A stretch of 64,000 bases of DNA, taken from positions 124,001-188,000 of the forward strand of contig QPMI01000117.1 of assembly GCA_004431415.1 (NCBI GenBank). Reading direction: 5' to 3'. Source of the stretch: Cyanophora paradoxa. Its lineage: Eukaryota > Glaucocystophyceae > Cyanophorales > Cyanophoraceae. Both the position numbers and the translations under genes were made by a program. Every line of letters starts with the position of its first letter. Position 1 is the stretch's first letter. Under the pieces are notes generated by a model. That model did not search any database. It saw only the letters and a program-made list of their open reading frames with translations, and was not told where the DNA came from. Shown here piece by piece: positions 44,290 to 55,956 of this stretch.

Positions 44290-44515
44290 TAATTATATAA
44301 TTAGACGTGCCCCTACAGCCGTCCCGGAGAGCGCGTGGCGCGCGCAGACCGTGGCACCAAATGTATCTGCAACTGGAGCTGCTCTATCATTGCACTTATA
44401 TTCACAGAATATAAGCTGATCGAATTACGATCAGATCGAATGCATATATAATTGTGATTGCGGTGAATTACGGAGAAGCAGAAAATGAATCACGATCAGG
44501 AAAAACGTTCTATAG

Positions 44516-46126
44516 CTACTTTTCCGGACACTCATGAATCGGCAGCTGGAGCGGGGACAAGGCCGCGAAAAACTTCACGAAAGACTGTGGGGTCATGTTG
44601 GCTGCGACGAGATCAGCGGCTCTGCGGGCCGCCTCGACGATAGACTTTGCGCCAGTGCCAGTCGGCGGGGCCCGCGCCGTCTCGCGATCGCGAATCGATG
44701 CCACGTAGTCGGCAAGTGCGGAGTCGGCCACAGCAATCAGCTCATTTGTTCGCTGATCGGAAGTGAATTTATGAAAGTTCGAACGTATGAAAGGTCGATG
44801 CAATTTGAAACGATTACCTTCGGGCACCTAGCAAAACTATCATAAGCCGATGTCCCGCACACGATGAATTTATTCGCCACTTGAAGGCAGGCCGCGTCGT
44901 CGTGGAGGAGACCCTGACCATGATCGATGTTTAGATATATAAGTAATTGTATCACCCGATTAAAACGTTTTGAATTCTTAAAAATCACCCGGCCCGATTT
45001 AAAAATTGTGATTTGATATACACGCGCGAGCGCTCACCATCTTGATGAGGACAGAAAGGGCGTCGGACACGTTCTTCGTCTGATCGCGGGGAAATGTCGG
45101 AGGCGTGCACTCTTTTTCAAGCTTAAGGTTGAGCCATGAGCCGAAGAGGAATCGCGCGTGGTATGCCGTGCCGAAAGAGGAAACAAGAGCGAGGCTGCCT
45201 GGCGCGTGGTTCCAGTCGCCGATGAATGTCGGCAGCGCGTCCCACACGTCCTTCTGCGCCTGGTATGGGGTCTCGCCCGGTAGAAGACGTGTCAAGCGGC
45301 CACGAAGGAGAGAAATGACGTGCGGAGTGTAATGCGCGCTCTGAATGCCGCCTGAAACAATGTGCTTCAGCGCGTCGCCCCTTGCGACAGGGCCTTCAAA
45401 TCTATCCATAGCCTCGGAAAGTTTTGCAGCTGTCTCGGGCGGAAACGAAGCGACTTTGAGCTCCGCCTCGAGCATGCTCGCGTCTTCAGTGGACAAACGA
45501 AGCCCACACAGGTGCGAAACGGAAGCGTCGACACCAACGTCCCATCTGCAATAGCAAGCTTTTAGTGCACAAAATGGGAAGGATATGTAAGTTTATTTAT
45601 CTTTATCAGAGTCTAGACACGGATAGGGCAAAGTTCGATGCACATATTGAATTTCATTTAATGCGCACATGTACGCGGTGAACAGCCGAAGCAGCCCAAG
45701 CGACCGCGCCACGCTGGAGAACTCCTCGCCGAACCGCCCGAAGTACAGCAATTTGATGAACGCCTCGAACAGCTCCTCAGCACTCTCCTCATGCAACGGG
45801 GCTTCAAGCTCAATGCGCACGGGCGACCCGAGAGCGAGTTTCGTGGCGGTCGGCCCGCTCCAGCGCTCGGAGAGAAGAGCGTCGAAATATTTCGCGCGGC
45901 GGAGGAGCTCCGAGTCGAAGAAGTACGAGCGACCGTGAACGACTAGCTCGACGTCCGAATGTCGGCGGTTGTTGAAGAAGTGCGATTCTGCGAAATTACA
46001 GCGCGCGTTTAGCCGCGGCCGGGCGTTTAGAGGCGTCGAATTCAGCAGGGCGCGTGCAGCGCTGTAAGCTTCTCGCGGACCAGCGCTTGCAAGAGGGCAT
46101 TCCTGAGGAGAGGCGGTCGCCGACAT
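44516..46126 (-). CDS. BTB-domain protein, tandem copy 2
   Basis: The start ATG is at 46124-46126 (MSATASPQECPLASAGPREA) and the stop is at 44516. The BTB domain reads SDVELVVHGRSYFFDSELLR, RAKYFDALLSERWSGP and AFIKLLYFGRFGEEFSSVAR, nearly identical to copy 1. The next exon gives WDVGVDASVSHLCGLRLSTE and LTRLLPGETPYQAQKDVWDA. Later exons give GLLHDDAACLQVANKFIVCG and LIAVADSALADYVASIRD. Exon order and phase match copy 1, and identity is highest in the BTB exon, falling towards the C-terminus. The N-terminal exon has an extra 18 bases (adding ARPRLN). Gene duplication is clear; whether both are expressed is unknown. Confidence 0.75.
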
Positions 46127-46559
46127 TGCAAATGATCACGAACACTATCTCGAGCGGCGAGTGGCGCGATTTGCTTGGTCCAGGTTTCTCGAGTACTAGT
46201 GCCTCCCCATCCCGGGTCCTTCTCGCCCAGCCGTGCCACTTTGCAATTGTTTCGCCCCGGAATCTTCCCTCTATCTCAGAGTCTGGATCCCCCCCGCACA
46301 CGCGCGTCCCTCGCCCTTGCCACTTCGCAATATTAATTGCGTCGTGCCGGAATCCTCCCTCTATCTGGACCCCCATGCCGCAGTGCCACGGTGCGTGTCT
46401 GCAACGTTATAAACTAGGTCTTCGACTCGCCCCCTCCCCCTGCTCGTCTCAGGATGTGCAAGGTGGGGTCTAAACTACAGACTCTAGCTGAAAGACAGCA
46501 TCTGAAGGTATACGTAGCAACTGAACGTTCGCTAGGCGTAGGGCTGGGCCGCCCGGCGG
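46127..46559. repeat. Short tandem duplication upstream of BTB gene 2
   Basis: Two diverged copies of about 60 bases (near 46222-46283 and 46313-46365) share GCCACTT-GCAAT and CGGAATCNTCCCTCTATCT. No gene is seen. Confidence 0.55.
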
Positions 46560-47290
46560 CGAGCCGCGCCGCCGCCTGCCGCCCCGCCGCCCCGCCCAGC
46601 GAGCCGCTCCGCCGCCCGCCGCATTCCTGCCCCGGCCGCGAGCCTCGGAGCCGCGCCGCCGCCAGCCGCGCCTCCGCCCTGCCCGGCGAGCCGCGCCGGC
46701 GCCGCCCACGCCTCCGCCCCGTCCCGCGAGCCGCGCCGCCGCCCGCCGCCTCTCCGCCCCGTCCCGCGAGCCGGCCGCCGCCCGCCGCGCTTCCGCCCAA
46801 GCCGGCGAGCCATGCCGTCGCCCGCCGCGCCTCCGCCGCCGCCGGCGAGCCGCGCCGCCGCCCGCCGCCTCTCCGCCCCGTCCCGCGAGCCGCGCCGCCG
46901 CCCGCCGCGCTTCCGCACCTGCCGGCGAGCCATGCCGTCGCCCGCCGCGCCTCCGGTTTCGCCGGCGAGCCGCGCCGCCGCCCGCCGCCTCTCCGCCCCG
47001 TCCCGCGAGCCGCGCCGCCGCCCGCCGCGCGCCTCTCCGCTCCGTTCCGCGAGCCGCGCCGCCGCCCGCCGCGCCTCCGCCGCCGCCGGCGAGCCGCGCC
47101 GCCGCCCGCCGCGCCTCTGGTTTCGCCGGCGAGCCGCGCCGCCGCCCGCCGCCTCTCCGCCCCGTCCCGCGAGCCGCGCCGCCGCCCGCCGCGCCTCCGC
47201 CCCTGCCGGCGAGCCGTGCCGTCGCCCGCCGCGCCTCCGCCTGTTGTCCGCGGCCACGCCGGCGCCCCGCCCTTTGGCGAGCCGCCTCAG
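46560..47290. repeat. GC-rich compound tandem array
   Basis: A compound repeat of GCCGCGCCGCCGCCCGCCGC cores separated by CTCCGCCCCGTCCCGCGAG or CTCCGCCGCCGCCGGCGAG spacers (unit roughly 40-45 bases). It leaves open frames of over 300 codons on both strands (Ala/Pro/Arg on plus, Arg/Gly/Ala on minus). I regard these as by-products of composition, not genes. Confidence 0.75.
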
Positions 47291-48196
47291 GGCCTGCGCA
47301 GCTGCCCGCTGCGCGCCCCCGCCCCATCAAGCGAGCCGCCCAGCCGCCCCCAACGCTGTCCCGCGTCCGGCGAGCTGCCGGCGGGCCGCCTCGCAGCGCC
47401 TCCTGGCCATATGCACGCGCACCGTTTGCAGTTGTGGCCGACTGCAAGGCATCCGTCATGACCGCCCATCGCCCGGCCGCCGGGCGCTGCGGCATATGCA
47501 TCGGCCATGTCAAGCGCGGCGGCCATATCATGCCGCGGAGCGCGCGACGTCGCGCCGCGCCCGAATAGGAGCCTCGGAGCTAGCCTAGTAGTGGGACTTG
47601 TGGGAGCTGCGCATGCATGCGCTGCGATGGTCGCGGCCGGTTCGGGCAGTGACTAGTTGCGGCGGGTTCGACGGGTCGTTGCGGCGACCTATCTAGCTAG
47701 GACAGCCTAGGAGCTAGCTGCGCGGCGACGGTGAGCCGACCTATCTAGCTAGGAGCTAGCGGCCGGCCGCGGGGTACTTCAAAAACATTTCGACGACGGA
47801 AAAAAGACCGACTTGCGAACTGGCCGACTTGGACAGCGTGACAGACAATCCGACGGGTAGCAAGGGGGGTTTGAGCAGCTGACCCCCCCTTGCAATTAAC
47901 GCGATCGCGCGATTTCTGTGCGAAGCGCTCCCGGGAACGTACGCGCGTTTCCTTTTATTTCGGATCAGCCCTGTCCTAGATTATGACTTCGCCGAGCCCG
48001 GTCGAAATTTCCTCGGATCTTCCGAAGTTCTCAGCGCAAGGTGATTGCAATTTTAGCTCGGGCCTCACGGGCCTGCTAGCGCTGGCCCTGGGCCAGCCCG
48101 GCCTCTCCTCCCCACACCTGCGTCTATCTAGAACCGCAAAAGAATCATTGAATTTTCTCTTTGAATTTCGAGCCGCTGGTTCTAGGCCTGCTTCAG
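47291..48196. other. Unassigned, contains hairpin of the dispersed element family
   Basis: Position 47660-47765 holds a direct repeat of GACCTATCTAGCTAGG with palindromic CTAG words. Position 47858-47899 is a third copy of the AAGGGGGG/CCCCCTTGC hairpin, in reverse orientation, without the rest of the element. A plus-strand frame at 47983 (MTSPSPVEISSDLPKFSAQG) lacks splice support. Confidence 0.45.
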
Positions 48197-50235
48197 CTAC
48201 GCCTCGACCGCGAGCGGCTGCGGCGGCCCGCTGGCGGAGGGGAGGAACCACGACGCTATGCTGCGGACGCTGATGAGGTCCGCGCCGGCGCCGTCGGCGG
48301 CGGCCGCCTGCCCGCCGCTCCTCGTCGAGCTGCGGGTGCGCGGGGCGCCCGGCGCGCCGCTGCGGCTGCGCCCCGAGGCGACGGTGGCCGCCGAGCGGGC
48401 GCTGAGGTCCTCGAGGGCCGAGCCGGCGGCCTGGCTCCGCCGGCTGCAGCTCGCCTGTGAGCCGCAGGCCGCCGAGAGGGACGAGGAAAGGCTCCGCCGG
48501 AGTCGAACTCGTCCTCGGGTGCGGGAGGGGGAGGGGGAGGGGAGGAGGGGCGGGCGCCCCGCGGCCCGGCGCCCCGCTCCGCTTGCGGGGCTTGCCGGGG
48601 CTCGCGGCCAGCGGAACGGCCGGCGCCGCAGCAGGGTCCGGAGGGGCGGCCGCGGCCACTGCGGGGGGCGCGGGCCCCCTGCTCCGCCGCTTGCCGCCCG
48701 TGAGGGACAGAGGCACCTGGCGCGAAATTGCGCCGTTTAGAGACGCGTTTGGAAACGATCTGGCAGCGAAGAATTTGAAAGAAGCGCACCGGCCCCGCCT
48801 CGAGGGCGCAGCAGAGAGGGTCGAGTGCCTCCTGCCCCCGGCCGCCGGGCGTGAGGGCGCCGGCGCCGGCCGCGCGTCGGAGGGGTACACGCACGGGGTC
48901 CAGCTCGAGGGCGCGGGGTACCCCCGAGAGGGCGACGAGAGTCTCCACCTCCTCCGCCGTACCCCGCAGCAGCGGCAGCCCGAGGCAGTCCGAGGCCTGG
49001 CCGAGGGCGGGTCAGCCGGGCCGCCCGCCCCCAGATCAAATTGCGAATTGAAGCTCGGCGGGACTCGAGGGCACCTCGCGGAGCTTGCGGGAGAGGAGGG
49101 CCGAGGCGGCGCAGAAGACCGTCAGGATGCGCGCCTGCAGGATAAGGAAGCAGCGCGGGCAAATCAGAGAGGCCGGGAAAGAGGGGTTGGCGGGCGTGGG
49201 GCGAGAGACGGAGAGAGGGGGAAGGGGGGAGGGGTAGGGGGAGAGGGGAGGGGAGAGCGGGGCGGGGTCGGCTGGCCCGGGGGAAAGGGGGTGGGAGGGG
49301 GGCGCGGAGGTTGGGGAACGGGGAAGGAGGGGGTGGGGAGGGGGCGCGGAGGTTGGCGGATGGCGGGGGTAGGGGGCTGGAGCGGGGATTAAATATTGGC
49401 GGGGAGAGGGCCGCGGGCAGGAGGGAAGGGGAGAGCCGAGGAGGAAGGGGCGCGGCCGGGGGGTAGAGGAGAAGGCGGGGAAAGAAGGGGCGCGGCCGGG
49501 AGGGGGGGGGGGCCGGGGGAGGGGAGGAGGAAGCGGGAGGGTGCACGTGGGAGGAGGCGGGGGGCGGGGGGTGGACGGGACGGGGCAGGTGCGCGCCTCG
49601 TCGCTGTCGCGGATCGGGGCGTGGTTCAGCACGCCTTTCTCCGCCACGCCCTTCAGGACGAGGCCTGACGGGCCCGGACCGGTCCCGAGTCAGCAGAGGC
49701 CGAGAGGGCGCAGCGGGGGTGGGGTGGGGGGGGTACCGGTGCTCGTGCAGTCCTCCTCGAAAGCCTGCGGGAGCCTGCGGCGGGGCCGGGGGCCGGACCG
49801 TGCCGGGGCCGCCTCACAAGGGGCCCCTGGGCCGGGCTCGAATCCGAGGAGCGCACCGGGAGCTCTGGCCGCAGACGAAGGGCTTGAAGATGTCGCGTTT
49901 CGTCTCGTTCACCTGAGCCGGCCCGCCCCGCCCCGCCCCGGTCAACTTGGCAACGCCTTGAAAAAACAAGAGGTCAGAGCAGGGAAGCGGGGCGGGGCGC
50001 CGGCGGGCCTGGCGGGTTGTGAGGACGAGGTTCCAGTCCTTGTTGAGCAGATCGTACAGCGTCCGCCGCGCCCTGCGCCGTTGTCATCTTGAGCGGATGT
50101 CTCGTGGGCGCAGCGGAATCAAATCGAGGCCTAAGCCTATATGTGGCCGCACCGGTCGGCCTCGTCGGCGGTGGTCAGCGGAGCGCGGGCCAGCGCGATT
50201 GTGAAGACGCGGGAGGCAACCTGCGATGCGTCCAT
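48197..50235 (-). CDS. Unrecognised conserved-looking gene E, basic Pro-rich C-terminus
   Basis: The start ATG at 50233-50235 opens MDASQVASRVFTIALARAPL then TTADEADR. Splicing in frame gives RRTLYDLLNKDWNLVLTTRQ, then VNETKRDIFKPFVCGQSSR (via a GC-AG intron), AFEEDCTST, GLVLKGVAEKGVLNHAPIRD, ARILTVFCAASALLSRKLRE, ASDCLGLPLLRGTAEEVETL and EALDPLCCALEAGP. A basic Pro/Ala-rich tail follows (LTGGKRRSRGPAPP, EDEFDSGGA), ending SWFLPSASGPPQPLAVEA with TAG at 48197-48199. I do not recognise a domain. The exons before the tail look globular and helical. The intron at about 49150-49600 is extremely pyrimidine-rich on the sense strand. One exon is duplicated at 42690-42805. The gene lies 220 bases downstream of the CXC gene on the same strand. 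Confidence 0.6.
49150..49600. repeat. Strand-asymmetric polypurine tract (intron of gene E)
   Basis: About 450 bases are almost entirely G and A on the plus strand (GGGGAGG, GGGGCGCGG units), hence C/T on the transcribed sense strand. A similar tract fills an intron at 60690-61290. Confidence 0.8.
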
Positions 50236-50455
50236 GGGGCCGGAAGGCCATCGTGCGCCCGAGATCGGGTCAGAGGCGGGCCGCGGATTCGAACCTGCAT
50301 CTCGATGATGTGGTCGACGGCGGGCACGTGCTCCGAGCGGGCCGCGTCGCTCCGGAGCCCCGCGGTGGGCACGCCCGTGTACGGGCAGCGGCCCCCGCGG
50401 AGCGCCCCGATCTAGAGCTCGAGTCCGTGATCCGAGAGGGGGGCAGGCCTAAAAC

Positions 50456-51437
50456 TCAGAGGAGCACCTGCTCGCGCCGGCCGGGGTTGACGTTCTGCCG
50501 TAGCGCCGTCGCGCAGATCTTCTCCCTGTCGCAGATTTGATCTCGCTGTCAGAGAAAGATTTGATCTGGAGCGCGGGCCGGCCGCGGGGCTCTCTCTGAC
50601 CACTCTTTGTAGCGCCACTCGACGCGTTCGCGGAGCTCGGGGTCCGCCTTGAACTCCTCGTGGTAGGACTGCGCAGGCTCCCCGCTGCGCCCGGGAAGAA
50701 GTGAAGGGGAAGAAGGGCGCAGAACGGCGGGCCGAGGCACGCACTGGGCGCCGGGCTGCTGGACGCGTCTCCTGCCCGCGCACGAAACGAGTCAGAAGTT
50801 GCAGCAGCGAAACGATTCGCTAAAAGATTCGCACCGAGGCAGCTTCGGCGCGCTGCTCGCGTTCCACATGCAGGAGCCGCCGCACGCGCAGCCCGGGCCG
50901 CACGCGATCCCGTGGCCCTTGCAGCGGCACCGCGAGTGGTCGACCCTGCATCCGCCCTTGGCGCAGCCGCAGTCGCCCACGTCCAGATCCGGGGCGCCGG
51001 CGGCCCGGAGCGGCCACGGCTGCGGATCCGGCCTCGGCGGCGGGAGCGTGGGCGGCGCCGCGGACGCGGTCGGCGCCCCCGCGGCTGGATCAAATTCGAA
51101 AGCGCCGCCTTCTTCGTCGCTGACGCTGATCGCGGCGTCAGGCGACTTGATAAGCGAAGCGAGTAAGGTCTCTTACGCACATAAGGACGTTCGCGGGAGC
51201 GGCAGCCGGCCCTGGGGCGCTGGGGAGTCGCGCGTGAGCAGGCGACGTTCAAACGCGACTGCGCGACGGGGCGGGCGGGACGCACGCGTTGGGATCGTCT
51301 CGCCTCCACTTGCAATTCGCTCCGCAGGCACAGGCGGGACCGCAGCCGCGGTGGTTCTTGACGCATCCGCAGTTCTTTGCCGGATTGGGGCGGCAACAAC
51401 CACCGTCTTTTCCTTTCTCTCCGCACCGGCAAGACAT
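50456..51437 (-). CDS. Protein with two Cys-rich CXC-type domains
   Basis: The start ATG is at 51435-51437. The first Cys-rich block covers about residues 1-45 (MSCRCGEKGKDGGCCRPNPA, NCGCVKNHRGCGPACACGAN, CKW). A later exon (about 50860-51140) starts acidic (KSPDAAISVSDEEGGAFEF) and then has a second block (GDCGCAKGGCRVDHSRCRCK, GHGIACGPGCACGGSCMW). Both follow a CxCxxxxC...CxC...C.P.CxCG..C pattern like the CXC (tesmin/TSO1 or MSL2-type) zinc-binding domains, which bind DNA. The C-terminal exons encode SYHEEFKADPELRERVEWRY and KEWEKICATALRQNVNPGRR, ending at TGA 50456-50458. One junction near 51180-51240 is unresolved. The gene is divergent from the PHD gene. DNA binding is inferred from the fold, not shown. 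Confidence 0.6.
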
Positions 51438-51720
51438 GCTGCTGATGCCTGGAGCTCGACCGAAGGTCGCGCCGGCCACAGGAGTGAACGAGCGTCTCGC
51501 TCGGTGATCGCGTCTCGCGGCGGCTGGACTCGCTGGATCGCACAAGAGCTATGTGCCGATGCCTGTAGGGCAGCACTAGTGGGCGACTCGGCGCCGCGGC
51601 AGCTGAACCTGCGCTAACTGCCGCAAAGGGGGTACAGCCTACACAAGTGATCGGCACGGCAAACCAGCCGGCGGCGCACGCCGGCACTCTCTTTGGTCCG
51701 GATCGTGGCGTACCACGTAG
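51438..51720. promoter_or_regulatory. Divergent promoter region, CXC gene / PHD gene
   Basis: This 283-base gap separates the start codons of two putative nuclear proteins. It contains GC-rich sequence with no distinct element I can name. Confidence 0.45.
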
Positions 51721-54700
51721 ATGGACGCGCTCGGCAGTTTCTTGGCTGCCTCGGTGGCTGCGTCGCAGCTAGCCGGAACCCTCGGCTTCGAGCAGCACAG
51801 GCTCCCGTTCGACTACTGGCCTCCTCTAGAGCCGTATGCACCTCCGATGCAGCACTTCCAGCAGCAGCTGTCACCGCCGCAGTTTGCTGAAAGGGGCTCT
51901 CCTGCCCCAGCCACCAATGAGGGTTGCATTCCGACCCGGAGCCAGATCCAGGACGCCCTTAATGAACACCTAGCCGAGATTAGAGATAGTTCGTCAGCGT
52001 TCTCGTGGTTTTTGAACAACGACCTGCCACGAGGTTCGTGATGCAGCCCACGTACGTCTGCCTCTTCCGTCAGATCTTCTCACATTGGGCCGTCCGTCCA
52101 TCTTGGCAGCTCTTACGGAGAAGGTTCTGTGCTTCTCTATCCCAAAAGAAGCACGTTTCCCCCCTCCAAAGGATGACCGCACTGGTGGCTATGGGGTCCT
52201 CTTTCGGAAGCTGGGCTTCAGCCAGCCGGAGGTGGCGCAGCGCAAGTGGCACCGATGGAGGTTAGCACGTTTGGCACGATCCTGTCACAATCGCGCCTTG
52301 CGCCCGCTGGACGACCTCTAATCGGTTCTCCAGGGCCTCGATCGGTTATCCCTGGGAGGAGTTCAGGGGCATTCTGGCGGAGATGCAGATCTCCTTTCCT
52401 CCAACGCTTCCTCCCCGTAAACCGGGCGAGGTGTGTTCAGCAAACGCCGTCTAGACCTGATCTGATCGTCCTCGTGCGCTGACCGACCTCGCAGGAGAAC
52501 GCTCCGAGGCCACGAGGTCGCCCTCCGATGCACAAGAACAAGGAGAAGAAAGCAGCAGCGGCGGCCGTGCGGGGTCAGCTCGCCCCCTGTGCCAAAGTTG
52601 CCGAGCTGACCTCCGGTATTGATCGCCGCCCGCAGCTACACCGCCGGAGCAAGATTTCGACATGTACGCGCCGGATCGCAGTCTTCGGCCCCGAGTGGCG
52701 GGCATGACGTTCGACGGACTGGACAGCGAGGGCGAAGTGCGGCCGGCGCGCCCTGCCGGCGCCCGCCCGTTCTTACGGAAGCCCGCAGGACGATGCGTCG
52801 CACGACGCCGGCTACGCCGGACACGCCGAGTCCCGATCGGGAGGCGGGCCTGGCCGCAAGCGCACCACGACCGCGAACCCGGCCGCGTACAGGTTCGCGC
52901 TCGCCCGCGCGGCCGTTCCCGCCCCGTCCCGCCACGTCTAACTCTCTCGCAGGAAGCAGGGCCCGCCGGTCGAGGGATCGCCGCGGCAGTTGGGGAACGA
53001 CGTACCACAGGATGTGATCCAGCACTACCTAACCTACCTGAAGCAGCGCGCCGAGGCAGTCCGCCCGTCCCGTCCGCTCCCGCCCCTTCCTTTCCTCTCC
53101 TTACGCGCAGCTGGATGCCGAGCAGATGGCGTCGAACCCGGGATCGCAGCCGGTGCCGGTGCGCCCCTTCGCCCTCTTTTGATCCGCGGGCGGCCGCAGC
53201 TGACCGACCGCGCCTTCGTCTCTCGCAGCACGAGGAGGCTTACTGCCTCGTTTGCAAGGACGCCGAGTGCGAGCTGAAGTGTGACTTCCCGGGCTGCACC
53301 AAGGCGAGTCGCCGCCCGCCCGCACGCCCGCCCGCCGGCCTGCCCGCCGGCTTGCCCTCCCGTCCGGATTCGAACCGGGTTCGAGCAGGTGTACCACGTG
53401 GACTGCTTGGTACCGGAGGCGCGCCCCGGCCGCCTCGAGTCGGGGGACTACGACCTCGACTCGAACTGGTATTGCCCGCGCCACAAGTGCGGCCACTGCA
53501 GCAAGGTCCGCCCTCCCTCGATCCTCGAGCCGCCCCCGCCCCGCCCCGCCCCGCCCCGCCCGTCCCGAGCCGTCCGGCGGCGGCAGATCGAGGAGCTGAA
53601 CCGATGCGACGCGTGCCTGTGGTGCTTCTGCAAGCGGCACGGGGCACAGCCGCAGGACCAGGCGCTCCCGGGCTCCGCCTTCACCCGTAAGATGTGCGCT
53701 CGCTGCCGAAACCTCGTCATGGTACGCGCCGTACCCCCCCTCGCCCCCCGCCCCCCGCCTCCCGCCCGTCCGAGCGCGGCGGCAGGGGTACCCGGTGGAC
53801 GACGAGTCGGGGCACCAGCGCTCGCGGGTGAAGGGGCACCCCGCCGGCAAGGCCGTCTCGCCGCAGAACGGCCCGCAGGGCCCGGGCGCGCCCGTGCCCG
53901 AGATCCCGCAGGCCTCTGGGCCCCGCAGCGGCGCCGGCGCCCGCCGGCACGACCTCACGTGCGCCCCCGCCCTCCCCTCCCCGTCTTTCTCGCGCTCGCC
54001 CGGGCCGACCGGGGCGGGCGGGCGGGACGGCAGGATCCGGGTGACGGGCGGGACGGGCCGGAGCTACTCGCCTTCTGGCGCCGGAGGGGGCCGCGGCCGG
54101 GGCCGCGGGGCGCACGCCGGGCTGCACGGGCGGCACCGGCGCGGCTCGGGGCACACGGCGAGCCCGAGCGAGAGCGATGAGACGGAGACCGACGTCGACC
54201 TCGACTCGGACGAAGAGGTGGGATCCGGGATCCGGAAATTCAAATTTCAACATCCGAAGTCTGACCGCGGCGCCCGTCTGCAGGCTGCGTTCCCGGCGCC
54301 TGGCGCGGTGGCGAACCCGCGGCGCTCTGGGGGCGTGGCGATCCCCGCCGTCCCCCGCATTCGGGCCTTCGAGGAGGTCGCTGCCGGTCCGTGCCTCGCC
54401 GCCCGCGTTCGCCCGCTCGCTCGCTCGCTTGTCGGCCCCCTGCTGACGCCGGCCGCGCCGCGCCGCGCGCAGCGTCGTCCCCGCGGGACTTTGCCGCATC
54501 CCCGCGGACGATCACAGTGGGCGCCGCCGTCGCCGCCCTATCGGTCCACTCCCCGCGGGCCCTCCCCGCCGTCACCGGCCGCGACTCGCCCCGCACCTCC
54601 GCCGGCTCCGGCCCCGGCCCCGGCCCCGGCGTAGGCCAGTCCTCCCACCACCACCACCTCCACTCCCACTCCCACTCCCACCCGCACCCGCACCCCGCCG

Positions 54701-55956
54701 GCGGCCCCCAGGCCCAGTCGGTCTCCAGCCCCTCCACAGCCAAGCGCAAGTTCCACCCCTCCGCCGCCGCCGCCCCGCCGCCGCCCCGGCCCCGGCCCGG
54801 CCCCGACGCTCGGCCCCGCCCCCGGGGGCCACACCGCCCCCGCGGCTCCCGTCCCCGTGCCGGCGCCGCCGGCGGTGCTCGGCCCGCAGTCGCCGTCCTT
54901 CGCGCCGCTGCTGAAGCGGCCGACGAGGGAAGGGGACCTCCCGTCCGCCTTCCTGCCGCCTCCCTCCGCCAACGCCGCCTCGGGCGCCGGCGGGCCCGGG
55001 CAGCACCACCAGTCGGTCTCGCTGGCCGAGCAGCTCGCCGAGGGCGACGAGATGGACTCGCCGCCCCCGCAGCTCAGCACCGCCGGCTCCTCGAACATGA
55101 CCACGCCGCTCTCGGGAGGGCAGAAGGCCCCCAGCGGCGCCACGCTGCCGCCGCTGCTCTCCTCGGCGCGCGGCGCGGCGGCGGCGGCGCACTCGCAGCA
55201 CCTCCACTCGCCCAAGAGCACCGTCGTGGGCGCCTCGGAGAACGGAGCGCCCTCGGAGGCATCGGAGGCGGACGCGGCGGCCGAGGAGGCGTCCAAGGCC
55301 CGCGATCACTTCGTGGGGATGCTGGACTGGGTCAAGCGGGCGGCGGCCGACGCGGCGGCGGACCCCGCGGCCCGCGCGGCGCTCACCCGCTGCGTCATGC
55401 TCAACCTCCCCCAAGTCCAGGCCGTCTACAAGGTTCGTGGCGGCGCCCCGGCACGGACCGCGGTCGGCCGGCCCTGACGGCGCGCGCGCGCGCGTACGCG
55501 CAGATGTCCCGGGACGGCTCGCGGCGGGCGCCGGCGCTGGTGGCGGCGCTGGTGGAGGTGGCGGCGGCGCGCGGCTTCGCGCTGCCGCCGGCGGCCGTCG
55601 CGCCGCCCGAGTCGATCGCGGCGTGCCTCGCGTGGGTCGAGGCGCTGGCGGAACAGCACCCCGCGACGATCGGGGCGCCGCAGAGCCTGGCGCGCCTGCG
55701 CGAGCACGTCTTCTGCCACACGCCGCAGGTCTACGCCCTCCACGCTGTGCGCTCCCGCCAGCACGACGGCGGCGCCGAGGCCCTCGCAATCCTCTCCGAG
55801 CTCCCGCTGCCCGGCCCGGGGGCCTGCGAGGGGCCCCTCTGCGCCCGCTGCCACGCCGCCATCAAGGAGGAGCGGCGGGAGCGCGCCGCCAGCGACGCCA
55901 GCGGCGAAGAGGCGGCCGTTGACATCGAGGGGCAGGCCCCCATGGACGACGGATGA
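51721..55956 (+). CDS. AT-hook and PHD-finger chromatin-type protein
   Basis: The start ATG at 51721 opens MDALGSFLAASVAASQLAGT. Later exons give DALNEHLAEIRDSSSAFSWF, LRKLGFSQPEVAQRKWHRW-type helices, YPWEEFRGILAEMQISFPPT and ENAPRPRGRPPMHKNKEKK (AT-hook, RGRP core). Then come DVIQHYLTYLKQRAEA and a PHD finger at about 53229-53500: EEAYCLVCKDAECELKCDF, GCTKVYHVDCLVPEARPG, NWYCPRHKCGHC. A second Cys/His cluster follows (CDACLWCFCKRHG, MCARCRNL). The C-terminal part has a His-rich run (HHHHLHSHSHSHPHPHP, near 54645), Pro/Ser-rich DNA and helical segments (DHFVGMLDWVKRAAADAAAD, ESIAACLAWVEALAEQH). The stop TGA is at 55954-55956. Intron 53304-53388 is GC-AG. PHD fingers typically read histone H3 tails; the substrate is unknown. 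A join near 54750-54860 is unresolved. Confidence 0.78.

Noticed and set aside
46454-47531. Open frames of over 330 codons on both strands
   Set aside because: Both arise from one GC-only tandem repeat without stop codons; composition explains them.
50280-50310. GGATTCGAACC tRNA-like word
   Set aside because: T-stem pairing fails and the region lies between the ends of two minus-strand genes with no acceptor stem.
53365-53390. GATTCGAACC and GGTTCGAGC tRNA-like words
   Set aside because: They lie inside a GC-AG intron of the PHD gene and no cloverleaf can be folded around them.
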